Positions 23,519-35,262 of a DNA stretch of 64,000 nt are shown piece by piece. Origin of the DNA: Syngnathus acus. Its lineage: Eukaryota > Chordata > Actinopteri > Syngnathiformes > Syngnathidae. Position 1 is the first letter of the stretch. Each line of letters starts with the position of its first letter. The DNA lies in the NCBI RefSeq assembly GCF_901709675.1, contig NC_051094.1:15264501-15328500 (forward strand), written 5' to 3'. Made by a program: the position numbers and the translations under genes. Under the pieces are notes generated by a model. That model ran no database searches, was not told the origin of the DNA, and saw nothing but the letters and a program-made list of their open reading frames with translations.

Positions 23519-24544
23519 TTTTTTTTTTTTTTTGACTTGCCCTACAACTGCCTTGACGGAAACCAAACCTTGTGCATTTGCCAGTGTTTCATTTCACACA
23601 ATACAGTCAGTTAGCGGTGTTTCTGCAAGCCTTTGGGAGAGATGGCCAGTGCCCAAACAGAAAACACTGTTTGTAATGCAGAAAGGAATGTATTTATCTC
23701 ACCATTGATGTTTGCTGATGAACAGCATCCAGTGCCCAACATGTGACGCTTTGAAATGATATGCACCACAGCAGAAAGAGATGAATTTCGTAGTATGTGC
23801 TTATGCGCAAAGGTCAACCAGAAGAGTAAAAATTAATCACAAGGTTGCTCTAAAATTAAAGGTCACAAGACTTAACAACTTCAAGGAGATGCTTACCATG
23901 ATTAATTTCCCAAAGTCATTTTAAAGACTGAAACTACCACCAAAGTCGGGACATTCTTGGGATTGCGTTATCATCTGAGTTGCAAGGTTATAGGAATGCA
24001 GATGAAAGTTAACCTTTTGGCTAACTCAGGCATATTTTACAGTTGCACTGTTATGCAATATGCACTGTCCTTTGACTAATAAATGAAATTCAATTGGATT
24101 TCCATAAAATCCATATGAATACATACGACTAAAATGTTTATTGTAAACATATGGTTTATTGCCAAACAAATTAACGTTTGTGCTCCAGTCCAAATTCAGT
24201 TCACAAACTTAATTTGTTCTAAAACTTGGTCTGTGAAACGAAAACTTAATTAATGGTAAATTAATGGAAATACAACCACCAGACACACACTTAAAAATCT
24301 GACCCGATCACAGCACTGTTGGTGGGGAGGGACAGGAGGCAGAGCAACTGCTGCCCAAACAGATGGCAGATTCAGAGAAACTGAAACTGCCTAGCAAAAT
24401 CAGAAATGCGAACGCCATTCAAATTTAGCTATTATTACATTCCATTTTTGTTTGTTTGTGTGTTTTATTTTTCTCTCACTAGTAATATGAGAACAGCTTT
24501 GTTGGGAGCCTTACTGAGGGTGAATTAAAAGCAAAAAAACAATA
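22483..24544. other. No gene recognised
   Basis: Unique AT-rich DNA. It holds an (AT)n array at 23465-23518 followed by a T run to about 23533. No coding signal. Confidence 0.45.
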
Positions 24545-24931
24545 TCGTATTTTTCGGACTAAAAGTTGCTCCGGAATATACGTCGCATTAGCCATAAAAT
24601 GCACAGTAAAGTGAAAAAAAAACATATCTACGTCGCTCCGGTGTATAAGTTGCATTTTGGGGGAAATTTATTTCACAAAATCCAACACGAAGAACAGACA
24701 TGAACGAGCAACAACAGGCTCACCGGCGCGTATGCGCTGCGCCGCAGTTGCAGTTCAGTTTACAGTAATCCCTTGCTACATCCCGGTTCGTTTATCGCGG
24801 TTTAACTACATCGCGGATTTTTGAATTTTGAAAATTTGTGAAAAAATTCACATATAAGTCGCTCCTGAGTATAAATTGCCCCCCCACCCAAACTATGAAA
24901 AAAACCGCGACTTATAGTCCGAAAAATACGG
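24545..24931. mobile_element. TA-flanked MITE (387 bp, TTTTTCGGACT ends)
   Basis: The left end is TCGTATTTTTCGGACTAAAA and the right end, reversed, is CCGTATTTTTCGGACTATAA. TA flanks both sides (24543-24544 and 24932-24933). Internal AAGTCGCTCC-type motifs repeat. At 24761 a further terminus, TACAGTAATCCCTTGCTACA with TTTATCGCGG following, marks a truncated second element inside it. Non-coding. Confidence 0.85.
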
Positions 24932-25600
24932 TACTTGTATATACACCAGTATGTATAAAAAACAAGTGAACAATGTTTACACTGTTCAACTAAACACACC
25001 TGAGGGGTCCACTATGAAGCTGTGACTGTACATGAACCGAAGCTTAATTCATTAACCGAAGCAAAACGTCTTCGTAAACAGGGTCATTCATAAACCAACA
25101 TTTAACTGTCACACCAAAAGGCAAATGATTTCAATATGTAAACAATGGTGCCCCTGAAGAAGTTAGCATGGATACTGCCATTAATAACCACAACATGGTC
25201 ACATATTGTTGTTACTAGAAGGATTTATGTATCAAATCATCTGGTTCAGCAAGTGCTTAAATGAAAAAGTCTTATGGTGAACCAAAGTGTTCGAACCAGA
25301 TTATTTAAAATCCGACTTTAGCAGCCTTTTTTCTAAGTAGTTCTAGATTGGATACATAACTGATATTTTACAATGGGACAGCAGAAGGGCCACATCAGAT
25401 TCTATCTGACGGCTACGTCACTGAAGTGCAGCAGTCTTGACACTAAAACACATTTGCTCAGAGATAAGGGATACTGCAGATGTCTTGCTTAGCAAGTCTT
25501 AAGAAAAGGCGCTCGCAAATATAATCAAATGTGACATCCTGAAATATTGGATGACATCTGTGTCTGTTAAGCCTCTCCCATCACAATTGCGCCACATCAA

Positions 25601-25910
25601 GCACAAACACACACACACGCGCATGCACACAAAATTCTGAAGGTAGTGAAGGGAGAGCAACAGAAATGTGTGACCCATTCTCATTATTTTACACAAATAT
25701 AGTTACATAGTTACTCTTATCATATACTGACAACACACAGAGCTCGGAGTTTCTCCATGACACAGACACACACAGACGCGCGCATGCACACAAAATTCTG
25801 AAGGTAGTGAAGGGAGAGCAACAGAAATGTGTGAGCATTCTTATTATTTTACACAAATATAGTTACAACGCTACTCTTATCATATGCTGACACAACACGC
25901 AGAGCTCGGA
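25601..25910. repeat. Direct duplication, about 162-bp spacing
   Basis: GCATGCACACAAAATTCTGA begins near 25621 and 25782, and AGAGCTCGGA near 25739 and 25901. Between them both copies share AGGGAGAGCAACAGAAATGT and CTCTTATCATAT with a handful of differences. Confidence 0.9.
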
Positions 25911-26172
25911 CACATAGACACAGAACATTCAGGTGATAACAGAACAGCTGTTTACCTTACAAGGACATGTTTTTCCTTCCCTTCCTAGTTTCTGCTAGTG
26001 GACAGTATAAAACCTTCTGACCTGGAGTATGACGTGGTTGTTTCATCTGCTGAAGTGCCTTGTGTACTGACCTCCACTAAGCAACCCAAGATCTTGCAAA
26101 TAAAGAACCAACTGTCACTCCACATCTTTGTTTTCCTTGCTCAACGACGGACATCTTGAACAAAACGCAACA
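25647..26172 (+). mobile_element. Candidate solo LTR of a retrotransposon
   Basis: The segment begins TGAAGG and ends CAACA. GTAG flanks both sides (25643-25646 and 26173-26176), a possible 4-bp target duplication. TATAAAA at 26006-26012 is followed 93 bp later by AATAAA at 26099-26104, the promoter-to-polyadenylation spacing expected of an LTR. No primer-binding site or gag-pol follows, so a solo LTR is the simplest reading. The left boundary falls inside the 162-bp duplication and is uncertain. Family unknown. Confidence 0.45.
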
Positions 26173-26176
26173 GTAG

Positions 26177-27180
26177 GTAGGCAAAAATGCCATCACTATT
26201 TGTGTTGTCTTCTTAATTATCGTTTTCACTGTCAATTATTAATAACATAATAATTTTACAAATGATTGACCATAAATTGCTTCATCTCTTTGATGATGCA
26301 GTGTTAATAATTGAACAAATGTGCTGTTTTTTTTATCTCTAAAAGTGATCGTTTTTTGGGTACAAACATTCCACCTGTGGTCAGTGAAAATCTTAAGGTT
26401 GAATGCTTTTGTTGTCTTGGAAAGAAAACTTTTTAAAAAATAGTTGCGCAAATCAAGGCAAACTCAACATTCATCAGGCCCAAGCTTAATACTGTGTATA
26501 TACTAGTTTTTAGAAATTCACAGTTTGTTTCGCCAATTGTCAGTGCATTAAAAAATGTTTTATGGTTACGCGATCTAAAAATATACCGACCATATGAAAG
26601 ATAAATTGAGTATCATTTCTTCAACTAAAGCACAATTGAGCGGTAACAAACTCATTGCTTTTATTATTCAGGTTACTATCCGTGTCTCAACTGGGGACTG
26701 GGCCAAAGTCACAGCACCTGTCAAATGCGCAGCTCCTGCCATCCTTTAACTAAATCCTATTCAAATGGCACTCAACAGCAGTGGATAAAATTAAATGTGT
26801 TTGAAAATGTTCAACAACCAACATTAGAACACTCATTTACCATTGCTGCACCAAGGGGGTGTTTAAAATAATTTAATATTAGAGTCGCTACATCTCTGTC
26901 TCTCTGGTAAGAAAATCACAGGCATAATAAAGCAGCCAATACACAGGAGTAATATTAGACTAATGAATAGCTCATTCCAGCCCTGGCTGCAGTCCCATTT
27001 TCTGTGGTGCCTTGCATCCTCTATTTCACAGCACGGTGCTGCAAGATGATATACAGCTTACAAAACAATAAAGCAGACCCCTGTGAGTGTGAACTTTAAG
27101 TTTGGAAGACGCTACATCAACCATGATCAAAATTGAGTAGCAAAGTATTTTACTGAACATCCATCTCAGCGTAGGTCCAT
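26177..27180. other. No gene recognised
   Basis: Unique AT-rich sequence. No repeat family or coding signal seen. Confidence 0.45.

Positions 27181-27246
<66 letters not shown>
27181..27246. repeat. (CCAG)n microsatellite
   Basis: About 16 CCAG units. A fragment with GTGGGCCACATTGGGTTGTA follows at about 27257-27345 and resembles decayed hAT subterminal sequence. Confidence 0.95.
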
Positions 27247-27247
<1 letters not shown>

Positions 27248-27505
27248 TTTTCTTTTAGGGTGGACAAACCTCTTGACTTGTGGGCCACATTGGGTTGTAA
27301 AATTAGAAAGAGGGGCTGGTACATTTGGGCCAGATATACTAAAGTATTACACAAACCTCATAGCACAGTAAGCACACACAAACAAATGTATAACCCGAAT
27401 TACTAACGGTGTGCACCATGGACAGCGCCTTTCTAATGTGCAAAATAGCTTGCATCCAGGTAATAGGTTTGTAATAAGGTGTTCACACACTATTTGAGAC
27501 AATAA

Positions 27506-27949
27506 TGTAATGGAACAGACAGTACAGCCAAATGCTGAGCGACACAGACTTTTTTGTGGGGAGGAAAGGGAACGGTGGGGCGCTGGAGCGGCGATCGGAC
27601 TGGGGTGTTGTTGTCGAGTGAGAGTGGCTGAATGGCGAACCTGGTGGAATAGCGCTCTGCTGGGCTTCTCACTGGAGTGGGTTGACTGCGGACTGGAAAA
27701 CTCCTAGGAGAAGAGTAACCGGCAGCACAAACAGACGGACGAGGCAGACGGATCAAAGGGCGTACCAAAATGGCATGAGGAGTCAGGCTTACAAGAACTG
27801 GTGAGCTAAGTGGCATCACGAGACAGGCTGATAAGTGGGTTTGTGCTGGCTGCGCTATATAGCGCACTCAAAGAGCACGCGACAGGCGGCGGCAATTCCG
27901 TTGATCGAAGGGGGCGTGGTCGAGTAGCAGGTGGCGTAAGTACGTGACA
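27506..27949 (-). mobile_element. Candidate solo LTR, GC-rich
   Basis: On the plus strand it starts TGTAATGG and ends ACGTGACA, with AATAA on both sides (27501-27505 and 27950-27954). Read on the minus strand it begins TGTCACGTACTTACG. A TATATAG core sits in a GCGCTATATAGCGC palindrome near 27852-27865, about 90 bp in. GC content is well above the surroundings and CpG is common. No retroviral genes flank it. The flank is AT-rich, so the short duplication could be chance. Confidence 0.5.
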
Positions 27950-28389
27950 AATAATAGGAGGAAAATATATAATTTGATGAAAATAGCACATAGTTACCTA
28001 TCAAGCTAGCAGATTGCATCTGTTTTGAATAAGTTCCAATTCAGGGTACAACTTGTAAAATTGGAAAAAAGATTGATATCACTTCCACTATTCAAAATAT
28101 GTTAGTACAGTATAAAGTACACAATTGCAAACATTTCTGCACTGCTCGACATTGCAGTTTGTGGATGAAATAAAAAATTCTGCTAAATCTGTTAATTTGC
28201 CGCCAATTTCTGTGTAGTCGCCACCCGTTCTTGAGTTGACTGCTTGGTTGCATAGTTTGCATAGTTTGATGGTTAAGTGACGACTGATATTGTATTCTTT
28301 GAAAATTGCTTCTTGGCGTATCAGACATACATCTATCTGACTTAATATTTCATTGTCCACTCAATATAAACAGTCAGCATATATATATA

Positions 28390-28455
28390 CACTACCGTTC
28401 AAAAGTTTGGGGTCACAAAATTGTTTGGGTGACCCCAAACTTTTGAACGGTAGTG
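28390..28455. mobile_element. 66-bp palindromic mini-MITE, copy 1 (Tc1-like ends only)
   Basis: Two perfect 27-bp inverted arms (28390-28416 and 28429-28455), starting CACTACCGTTCAAAAG, surround a 12-bp loop, AAAATTGTTTGG. TA flanks both sides (28388-28389 and 28456-28457). The arms match the right terminus at 47733, so this is a Tc1-like element reduced to its ends. Confidence 0.92.
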
Positions 28456-28623
28456 TAAATATTATTATAATAAAATATTATGAATTAAATATTATAAATT
28501 ATATCTTATATTTGTATAAGATTATATATAATCTATGAATATAAGTATACATATATATTATAAGATTTTTTACACAGAAGATTATATATATAATCTATAA
28601 ATAATTATCTAAATAAATATATA

Positions 28624-28686
28624 AACTACCGTTCAAAAGTTTGGGGTCACCCAAACAATTTTGTGACCCCAAACTTTTGAACGGTA

Positions 28687-28689
<3 letters not shown>
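28624..28689. mobile_element. 66-bp palindromic mini-MITE, copy 2 (inverted relative to copy 1)
   Basis: Same arms with one change at the outer left base (A for C), and a loop CCAAACAATTTT that is the exact reverse complement of copy 1's loop. TA flanks both sides (28622-28623 and 28690-28691). It is followed at once by an (AT)n array. Confidence 0.92.
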
Positions 28690-28741
<52 letters not shown>

Positions 28742-28760
28742 TACACACACACACACATTT
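28690..28760. repeat. (AT)n then (AC)n microsatellite
   Basis: Simple AT repeats to about 28742, then a short AC run. YIYI-type readings are artefacts. Confidence 0.95.
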
Positions 28761-29399
28761 ATATATATATATACATGTATATATATATTTATTTCTTTAT
28801 TTATATATTTATTTATGTCATATACATTTATTTGAAAGTGAGGTATCGGCATTGGCTTCATCTGTCACTGCCTCTCAGCTCTCTGTCTGTCTTCCATTAA
28901 GTAGCTTCTGCTGCCTCCCCTAATGACAGTAGAACATCATGTAATGCACCTTATTTACCTTGATGGAGGCAAGGCACAAGAAATTGGAAGCACAGCTTCA
29001 AACCACTGAAACTCAATCATTGAGAGCAGCAGTCGGCTAAGCCCAAGAAACCACTGCGAGACAATACAGGATGGATTCCACTCACTAGGACACCAGGCTG
29101 TCTTGGTGTGTGTTCAAAAGCATAGCGGAAAGCCCAAAACAGTGCAGCCATCACCCGTGTTTCAAACCTAATTCTGGGAAATTAGACAACCTCTCCACAA
29201 AATACTACAGAATTTAAGTCCTTTGTCCAAAATCACTCCGAATGTTAGTCTCAGAAATGGTCACTGCATTGGTGATACCCAAAAAATACTTTCTAGACAA
29301 AATATATTAAGCATGAAAATGACGACGGACATGTGCAATGACACGGTAGGTGTGCACTTCCATACGTCACACTGTATTTGTAAACAATAGCCATCCTTC

Positions 29400-29499
29400 C
29401 GTTCTGTCACGTGTCCGTGCCACATGCCACCCAGCCGGCAACTTCAATAAACCCGGGTCCAAGCTGCACATGGTTGTCTTGCTCCATTCAAACCTGACA
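29400..29499 (+). mobile_element. LTR 3' fragment
   Basis: AATAAA at 29446-29451 is followed by CCCGGGTCCAAGCTGCACAT, then GCTCCATTCAAACCTGACA. The minus strand of 61579-61650 reads similarly (CAATAAACCCTGGTCCAAGC, TGCATTTGG, CGCTCCATTCTGCACGTGACA in segments). The two copies therefore share an R-U5-like end. The upstream limit is not clear. Confidence 0.5.
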
Positions 29500-30069
29500 C
29501 ATTTGCATTGATTAATTTTGGGACAATATTTCCGGGACTTTGGCTCTTCTATCATCGATAAGCATGTTTTGTGTTTAAATAATGGTTTTGGTCGTTTTTT
29601 ATTTATTTGAAGCTAATTTTCTTTTTTTTGGTTTTATGTACTGTTTTGGACAAAATTAGACAAATTGCTTCGAAACGCGACAGCTTCACTTCTCGACGCT
29701 ACTTCTGGAACAACTTAGCATCGAGTAGTATCATTACTACATGCTATCCAACATGTGTAACATCTGAGGTATAATCTACCGTATTTTCCACACTATAAGG
29801 CGCACCTATTGACCTCCAATTTTCTCAAAAGCCGACAGTGCGTCTTATAATCAGGTGCGCCTTATAAATGGACCAATATTGAGCCACTACAGCAGGCGTG
29901 TCCAAAGTCCGGCCCGTGGGCCAAATGTATATATCTTATATATGGACAAAGTTTTAAAATGGGCCATTCATTAAAGGTGCGCCTTATAATCCGGTGCGCC
30001 TTATATATGGACACAGTTTTAAAATGGGCCATTCATTTAAGGTGCACTTTATAATCCGGTGCGCCTTAT

Positions 30070-31217
30070 CCATCCATCCATCTTCTTCCGCTTATCCGGG
30101 GTCGGGTCGCGGGGGCAGCAGCTTCAGGAGGGACTCCCAGACTTCCCTCTCCCCAGCCACTTCATCTAGCTCATCCCGGGGGATCCCAAGGCGTTCCCAG
30201 GCCAGCCGAGAGACATAGTCTCTCCAGCGCGTCCTGGGTCGTCCCCGGGGTCTCCTACCGGTGGGACATGCCCGGAACACCTCCCCAGGGAGGCGTCCAG
30301 GAGGGCATCCTGATGAGATGCCCCGAGCCACCTCATCTGGCTCCTCTCAACGTGGAGGAGTAGCGACTCTACTCCGAGTCTCTCCCGGATGACCGAACTC
30401 CTCACCCTATCTCTAAGGGAGAGCCCGGACATCCTGCGGAGAAAACTCATTTCGGCCGCTTGTATCCGGGATCTCGTTCTTTCGGTCACGACCCATAGCT
30501 CGTGACCATAGGTGAGGGTAGGAGCGTAAATCGACCGGTAAATTGAGAGCTTTGCCTTTTGGCTCAGCTCTCTCTTTACCACGACGGACCGGTACAGAGT
30601 CCGCATTACTGCCGACGCTGCACCGATCCGCCTGTCGATCTCGCGCTCCATCCTCCCCTCACTCGTGAACAAGACCCCAAGATACTTAAACTCCTCCACT
30701 TGGGGCAGGATCTCATCCCCGATCCGGAGAGGGCATTCCACCCTTTTCCGATCGAGGACCATGGACTCGGATTTGGAGGTGCTGACCCTCATCCCGACCG
30801 CTTCACACTCGGCTGCGAACCGCTCCAGTGAGAGCTGGAGATCACGGCCTGAAGAAGCCAACAGCACAACGTCGTCTGCAAAAAGCAGAGACGCGATGCT
30901 GAGGTCCCCAAACCGGACACCCTCAACGCCTCGGCTGCACCTAGAAATTCTGTCCATAAAAATTATGAACAGAATCGGTGACAAAGGGCAGCCTTGGCGG
31001 AGTCCAACCCTCACTGGGAACGAATCCGACTTACTGCCGGAAATGCGGACCACACTCTGGCATCGGTGATACAGGGACCGAACCGCCCTTATCAGTTGGC
31101 TCGGTACCCCGTACTCCCGAAGCACCCCCCACAGAACCTCCCGAGGGACACGGTCGAACGCCTTCTCCAAGTCCACAAAACACATGTGGACTGGTTGGGC
31201 GAACTCCCATGCACCCT
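30070..31217 (-). mobile_element. 5'-truncated Rex3-like (RTE-clade) LINE
   Basis: The insertion is bounded by a 13-bp target duplication, CGGTGCGCCTTAT, at 30057-30069 and 31218-31230. The 3' end (CCATCCATCCATC on the plus strand) is the short GATG tail. The 5' end is cut within the reverse transcriptase, as is usual for target-primed reverse transcription. It is a younger layer than the MITE it sits in. Confidence 0.93.
30092..31216 (-). pseudogene. Reverse transcriptase C-terminal part of a Rex3-like LINE
   Basis: The minus-strand frame begins in EGAWEFAQPVHMCFVDLEKAF. Counted from the M at 31185, residues 3-11 (FVDLEKAFD) hold motif A with its aspartate, 63-70 (RQGCPLSP) motif B, and 102-105 (FADD) the catalytic box. 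FKYLGVLFTSEG follows. The thumb and C-terminal region (RRIGAASAVMRTLYRS, APTLTYGHELWVV) is intact. One extra G in the C4 run at 30321-30324 (plus strand) shifts the frame, and the last about 75 residues (RMP-like, then [20 protein letters not shown]) continue in another frame to a stop near 30092. The endonuclease is missing. It would have copied LINE RNA at the nicked target; this copy is inactive. Confidence 0.9.
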
Positions 31218-31248
31218 CGGTGCGCCTTATAGTGCGGAAAATACGGTA

Positions 31249-34200
31249 CTTCTTAAAAGATAGTTAAATGTCAGAGTAACACATCAGACTGGTAATGCAA
31301 TGTTTTTATTCATTTCTAGAGCTCAGTGGCAAATGTTCACATGGGGTACAGTCAATTAATAGATGTCTGACTGACTCAGTTCTACCGGGTGCTTACAATA
31401 AATGATGACCAGTGAGGACACAGTCACTGCCAACACAGTCAACAGTCAGTAAATGAGATGACACTTTAAATGCAGGAGATGCTTGATTGCCTTCTTATTG
31501 TGATACACACACATCAAATGGATCTTTCTGCAGTTTACACTTAGGGCTATCAAGTACTTAGCGGCCATGTACTCAATACTTCTTGAGGACGTGTGTGGTG
31601 TTTTTCAGCATCATCAAATGATTTTTAGAATGGGAATGTTAATTTACATCTGACCTCATATGATGATTTTGTTAAACCTCAATTAAATATGCTGTTGTGA
31701 TCAAATTTCATAAAACCTGTTTTGATTATGCTTTCACTGGAACAATACTTCAATATCAATAAAGCACTGTAGACAAAATGTAATGACAAATGGCTGAAGC
31801 AAAATAGTTTTGAATTCATTCCATTCAGCCATTAATGCAGAGCCAAAATCATTTTTTTGATGATGTAGCATGCATATTTGTACGACTACACTACCAAAAC
31901 TGCTACATAATGATATCATTGCAGCATACTCTCATATGAACATGACTGTTCCCATTCTTTAAATTAGTAGTATTCAGTACTGTACAGTATTCTAATTAAA
32001 ATCCTTGTAGTATTGCGCCCATACAAATATAACATGTTTTTCCAATAGCACGAAGCCATAACATATATATATATACATCCTGATTTGATACCAAAAAGTC
32101 ATTTTCAGCAGTGCCGGGAGCTGAAAATCCATCCTTGAAAAGAATGCAGTAAACTCTTTGAATCAGTAATGACATTTATACACCCAAAAATGCTTTTACT
32201 TGCAAATTAATTCAGTCAAAATGCGCCAAGACCTCTCAAAGGACAGCTTTGAAGCGTGCTGCTTTCCTGACAAGTCGTGAATGAGGGAAAAAAAGTGCTG
32301 TGGGCTCTCAATGGTGTGGCCTAGTGCAAAAACAGAAAGCTTAGCACTCATTTCAGCCCAATGATCCAGTAATAGGCCAGTGGAAATAAATGTAATCACT
32401 GCATTTTGTCCTCCTCTGCGATATCATTCCGCCATATTACTTTTCACTCCAACATCCTCTAAGGCCACCCTCAGAATCTCATTTGGTTGTATTTACATTC
32501 ACTCTGGCTCCAAACCGCAGAGACACTAAAAAGCGATTACAACTTCAAGTCACCGTCTGCCAAAGTGAGCTGCACTCGACGTCCTTGCAAAACTGCAGTG
32601 GCTTCCGACTCAGGATGCGGGTGACATTTAAGCTCTTGTCTCGCCTTGTGAGCATGGTTCGGTACATTTAGAAGCGAATACCTGATGATGACAAACATGG
32701 CCTTTAAAAGAGGCGTTTGACCAGTGACAATCCCAACAAATAACATTTAACTGACTTTCCTATCAGGCTCGCTAAAATCCACACATAATAGTTAAATGCC
32801 AACTAGTAAATTATAGCATAATCTGAAGTCACACACATATGCACACACACACAAACACACGCACACTTGCGCGCGCACGCACACACACACGCACAAGCAC
32901 ACAAAATGTGGAATATTAAATCTGTTCTATGCACAAAGCACCGATAAACAGGAAATACTGAAGTCCATAGGAGCTCTTTCGAAAAACATCATCCATATGC
33001 AGCTGTACCAAAATATTCAGGACACAGAATTGATCAAGGCAGCTTTACACCACTTGCAAACTACAGCTACCTTATGAACCTTATAGTTAAATAAATACTT
33101 CTCTGATTTCTTTTGAATATAAATCTTTGTTACATCTTCTTATATTGCACATGTCATGCAGGTATGGTGACGAGTGTATGTTCAAGGCTAATAACATCAA
33201 ATAATAATAATAAATAATAACTGGAGATTTAAGTTGACCATTGGGTCAATTTACATCACTTAATAAACCAGACACTGCATTGCTTTTTCCACCAGTAATT
33301 AATTTAATGTAGTTATTTTTCCATTTAAAACTGTTGTACACCTGCTAAAACACCAAGTTAAATCTAAATTAGATCAAACTGTATTTGTAGCGCCTTTGCT
33401 TAAAGTTTATTTGAATTAAGTTACAAAAAAAAATAACATTGCATATACATTTCTGAAAGCAATTTAAGCAGTTTTGTCACATTTCCAAGTGAGTGTAATA
33501 AGTCAGCCAATTGACGTTCCACAGAAAACTGCTCAAGGGACAATGCAGCAGTGGATTAGCGAGATTGTCACTTGTTTTGAACGGTTATTTAAATTACCCA
33601 TAGTTGGTGCTGCGTACAAACGGCAACTAAAACAATTAGTTGTTGTTATTTTTTCAGTTGGCCAATTTTCAGTTTGGAGGCAGACAAACCTTGACATAGA
33701 AACACTCATTATAACCAGATGGCAGTAAACAAGTATCACATCTAAATGTGGACAGTCACGCTCAGGAAAGTTCACAGAGGGATTGTTTTCTCCACTCATA
33801 AAAATCATTCTGAGAAAGTTGTTATTGCTTTAACATAGAGTACAATGTTTTAGCTTCTCACACACTGCCTCAAATAAAGGCTGCTTAGAGTCAGTGAAGC
33901 ACTGCTTTTTTGTGGCACTTGATGTGTCTTAAGCATATGCAGTTCATGGGGATTATAAGAAACGACATGGATTAAACCTTTTATACTTTAATTGTATGTA
34001 ATCCGTTCGAATTCTTCTTCTTCTTCTGTATATTGGCATAAGATGTATTACTTGTGCCTTTCAGCGTTTTTTCCAGCAGACCCCTTACAGAATATTTCTA
34101 GATGGCAATGAAGTGCAACATAAATGTCTAGAAATGCTTTTTGTCTTCAATTACCCTTCTACTTCGCATAAAGCCCAGAGGCCTACTCATTACTGAAGCA

Positions 34201-34430
34201 CTTGCAGCGCTGAAGAACGACTTAGGTTTATTCTACACAATCTGCACATTGAGCTACAAAACCTTACCATGGATGAAACTGTTACACTGCAGGATTGTAT
34301 TTCTTACATTCTAGTGCATAATTACCAGAGGAGCAAATATTGTTTGCTAGATAGATGTCTTAATTTGCATTAGTTGACAGCTCTGATCAATTATTTGGCT
34401 TTGTTCATGCTCCATTCAAAATGCATAATA
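31249..34430. other. No gene recognised
   Basis: Unique AT-rich DNA with a short (AC)n tract near 32830-32900 and a small (AAT)n tract near 33205. Parts at about 32100-32760 are moderately GC-richer, with no coding pattern. Confidence 0.45.
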
Positions 34431-34778
34431 CTTTACACCAGGGGTCACCAAAACGGTGCCCGCGGGCACCAGGTCGCCCGTGAGGACCGCATGAGTCGCC
34501 TGCAGGACTGTTTTAAAATTAGCTCAAATAGCGGCACTTGCTAGTGAGCTGCATCTATTTATTTTACAGTCAAACCTCGGTTTTCGAACGTCCTGGTTCT
34601 CGAACAAATCGAAAAATTCGAGATTTTTTTTGCTTCGGTTGTCGAACAAAATTCGGAGGTCGAACCTCGCGAGATGAGCCGGGAGGACCCGGGAAAACCC
34701 GACCGCGCGGCCCGGATGCCGACTGATTCCATTGTTATTGTATTTTCGTTACTTTGAGGATTGTACTAACCCCTAATC

Positions 34779-34856
34779 ATGCCTCCAAAGAAAGCAAGTG
34801 GGAGCAGTAAAGCCATCCTAAAACACAAAGATGCTCTTAAAGCAATGCGACAGTGA
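34779..34856 (+). pseudogene. Possible N-terminus of a pogo/Tigger-type transposase
   Basis: A 25-codon frame, MPPKKASGSSKAILKHKDAL and then KAMRQ stop. A basic PPKK(A/R) start followed by serines is common in pogo/Tigger transposases ahead of the CENP-B-like helix-turn-helix. The frame ends where the 185-bp repeat region begins, so the rest of the gene has been replaced. Short length limits confidence. Confidence 0.4.
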
Positions 34857-34861
34857 GCGCC

Positions 34862-35262
34862 CGGCTCGCTGCGGTTGCGCGATCGGACCAAATTAAGCTC
34901 CCTGCGCACTGAGGTCCACTTAAATTTTGGAAAATATATCAGTACTTTAAAAATATTTTCAAAATTTTAGCGACGGCTCTGTCACAATAATGCGATCAGC
35001 GCGGTGCAGTTGCACGGTCGGCGACGCGCTATGTTTGCGCGTTCGGCGGTGCGCTGCAGTTGCGTGATCGGACAAAATTAAGCTCCCTGCGCACTTAGGT
35101 CCACTTAAATTTTGGAAAGTACATCAGGACTTTAAAAATATTTTCTAAATTTCAGCAACGGCTCTGTCACAATAATGCGACCAGCGCGGTGCAGTTGCGC
35201 GGTGGGCGACGCGCTACGGTTGCGCGTGCCGCGGTGCGCTGCAGTTACGTGATCGGACAAAT
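34862..35262. repeat. 185-bp tandem duplication, two copies plus a partial third
   Basis: AATTAAGCTCCCTGCGCACT starts at 34891 and 35076. GATCGGACAAA recurs a third time near 35250. The copies differ at a dozen or so sites, and both carry GC-rich GCGCGGTGCAGTTGC blocks. Confidence 0.88.

Larger units (their letters stand above)
29779..31246. mobile_element. TA-flanked MITE (AAGGCGCACC family) carrying nested insertions
   Basis: The left end is CCGTATTTTCCACACTATAA and the right end, reversed, is CCGTATTTTCCGCACTATAA. TA flanks both sides (29777-29778 and 31247-31248). GGTGCGCCTTATA motifs repeat at least five times in the left half. Inside are a truncated hAT-type left end (CAGGCGTGTCCAAAGTCC at about 29893) and a LINE at 30070-31217. 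Removing the LINE and one 13-bp duplication restores a continuous right terminus. Confidence 0.88.

Noticed and set aside
27490-27867. 125-codon minus-strand frame
   Set aside because: It lies inside the candidate LTR, is proline/serine-rich from GC composition, and has no recognised domain.
28595-28923. Tyrosine-isoleucine repeat frames
   Set aside because: Translations of (AT)n and neighbouring AT-rich DNA.
30559-31263. Plus-strand frames of 84-134 codons
   Set aside because: Antisense shadows of the LINE reverse transcriptase on the minus strand.
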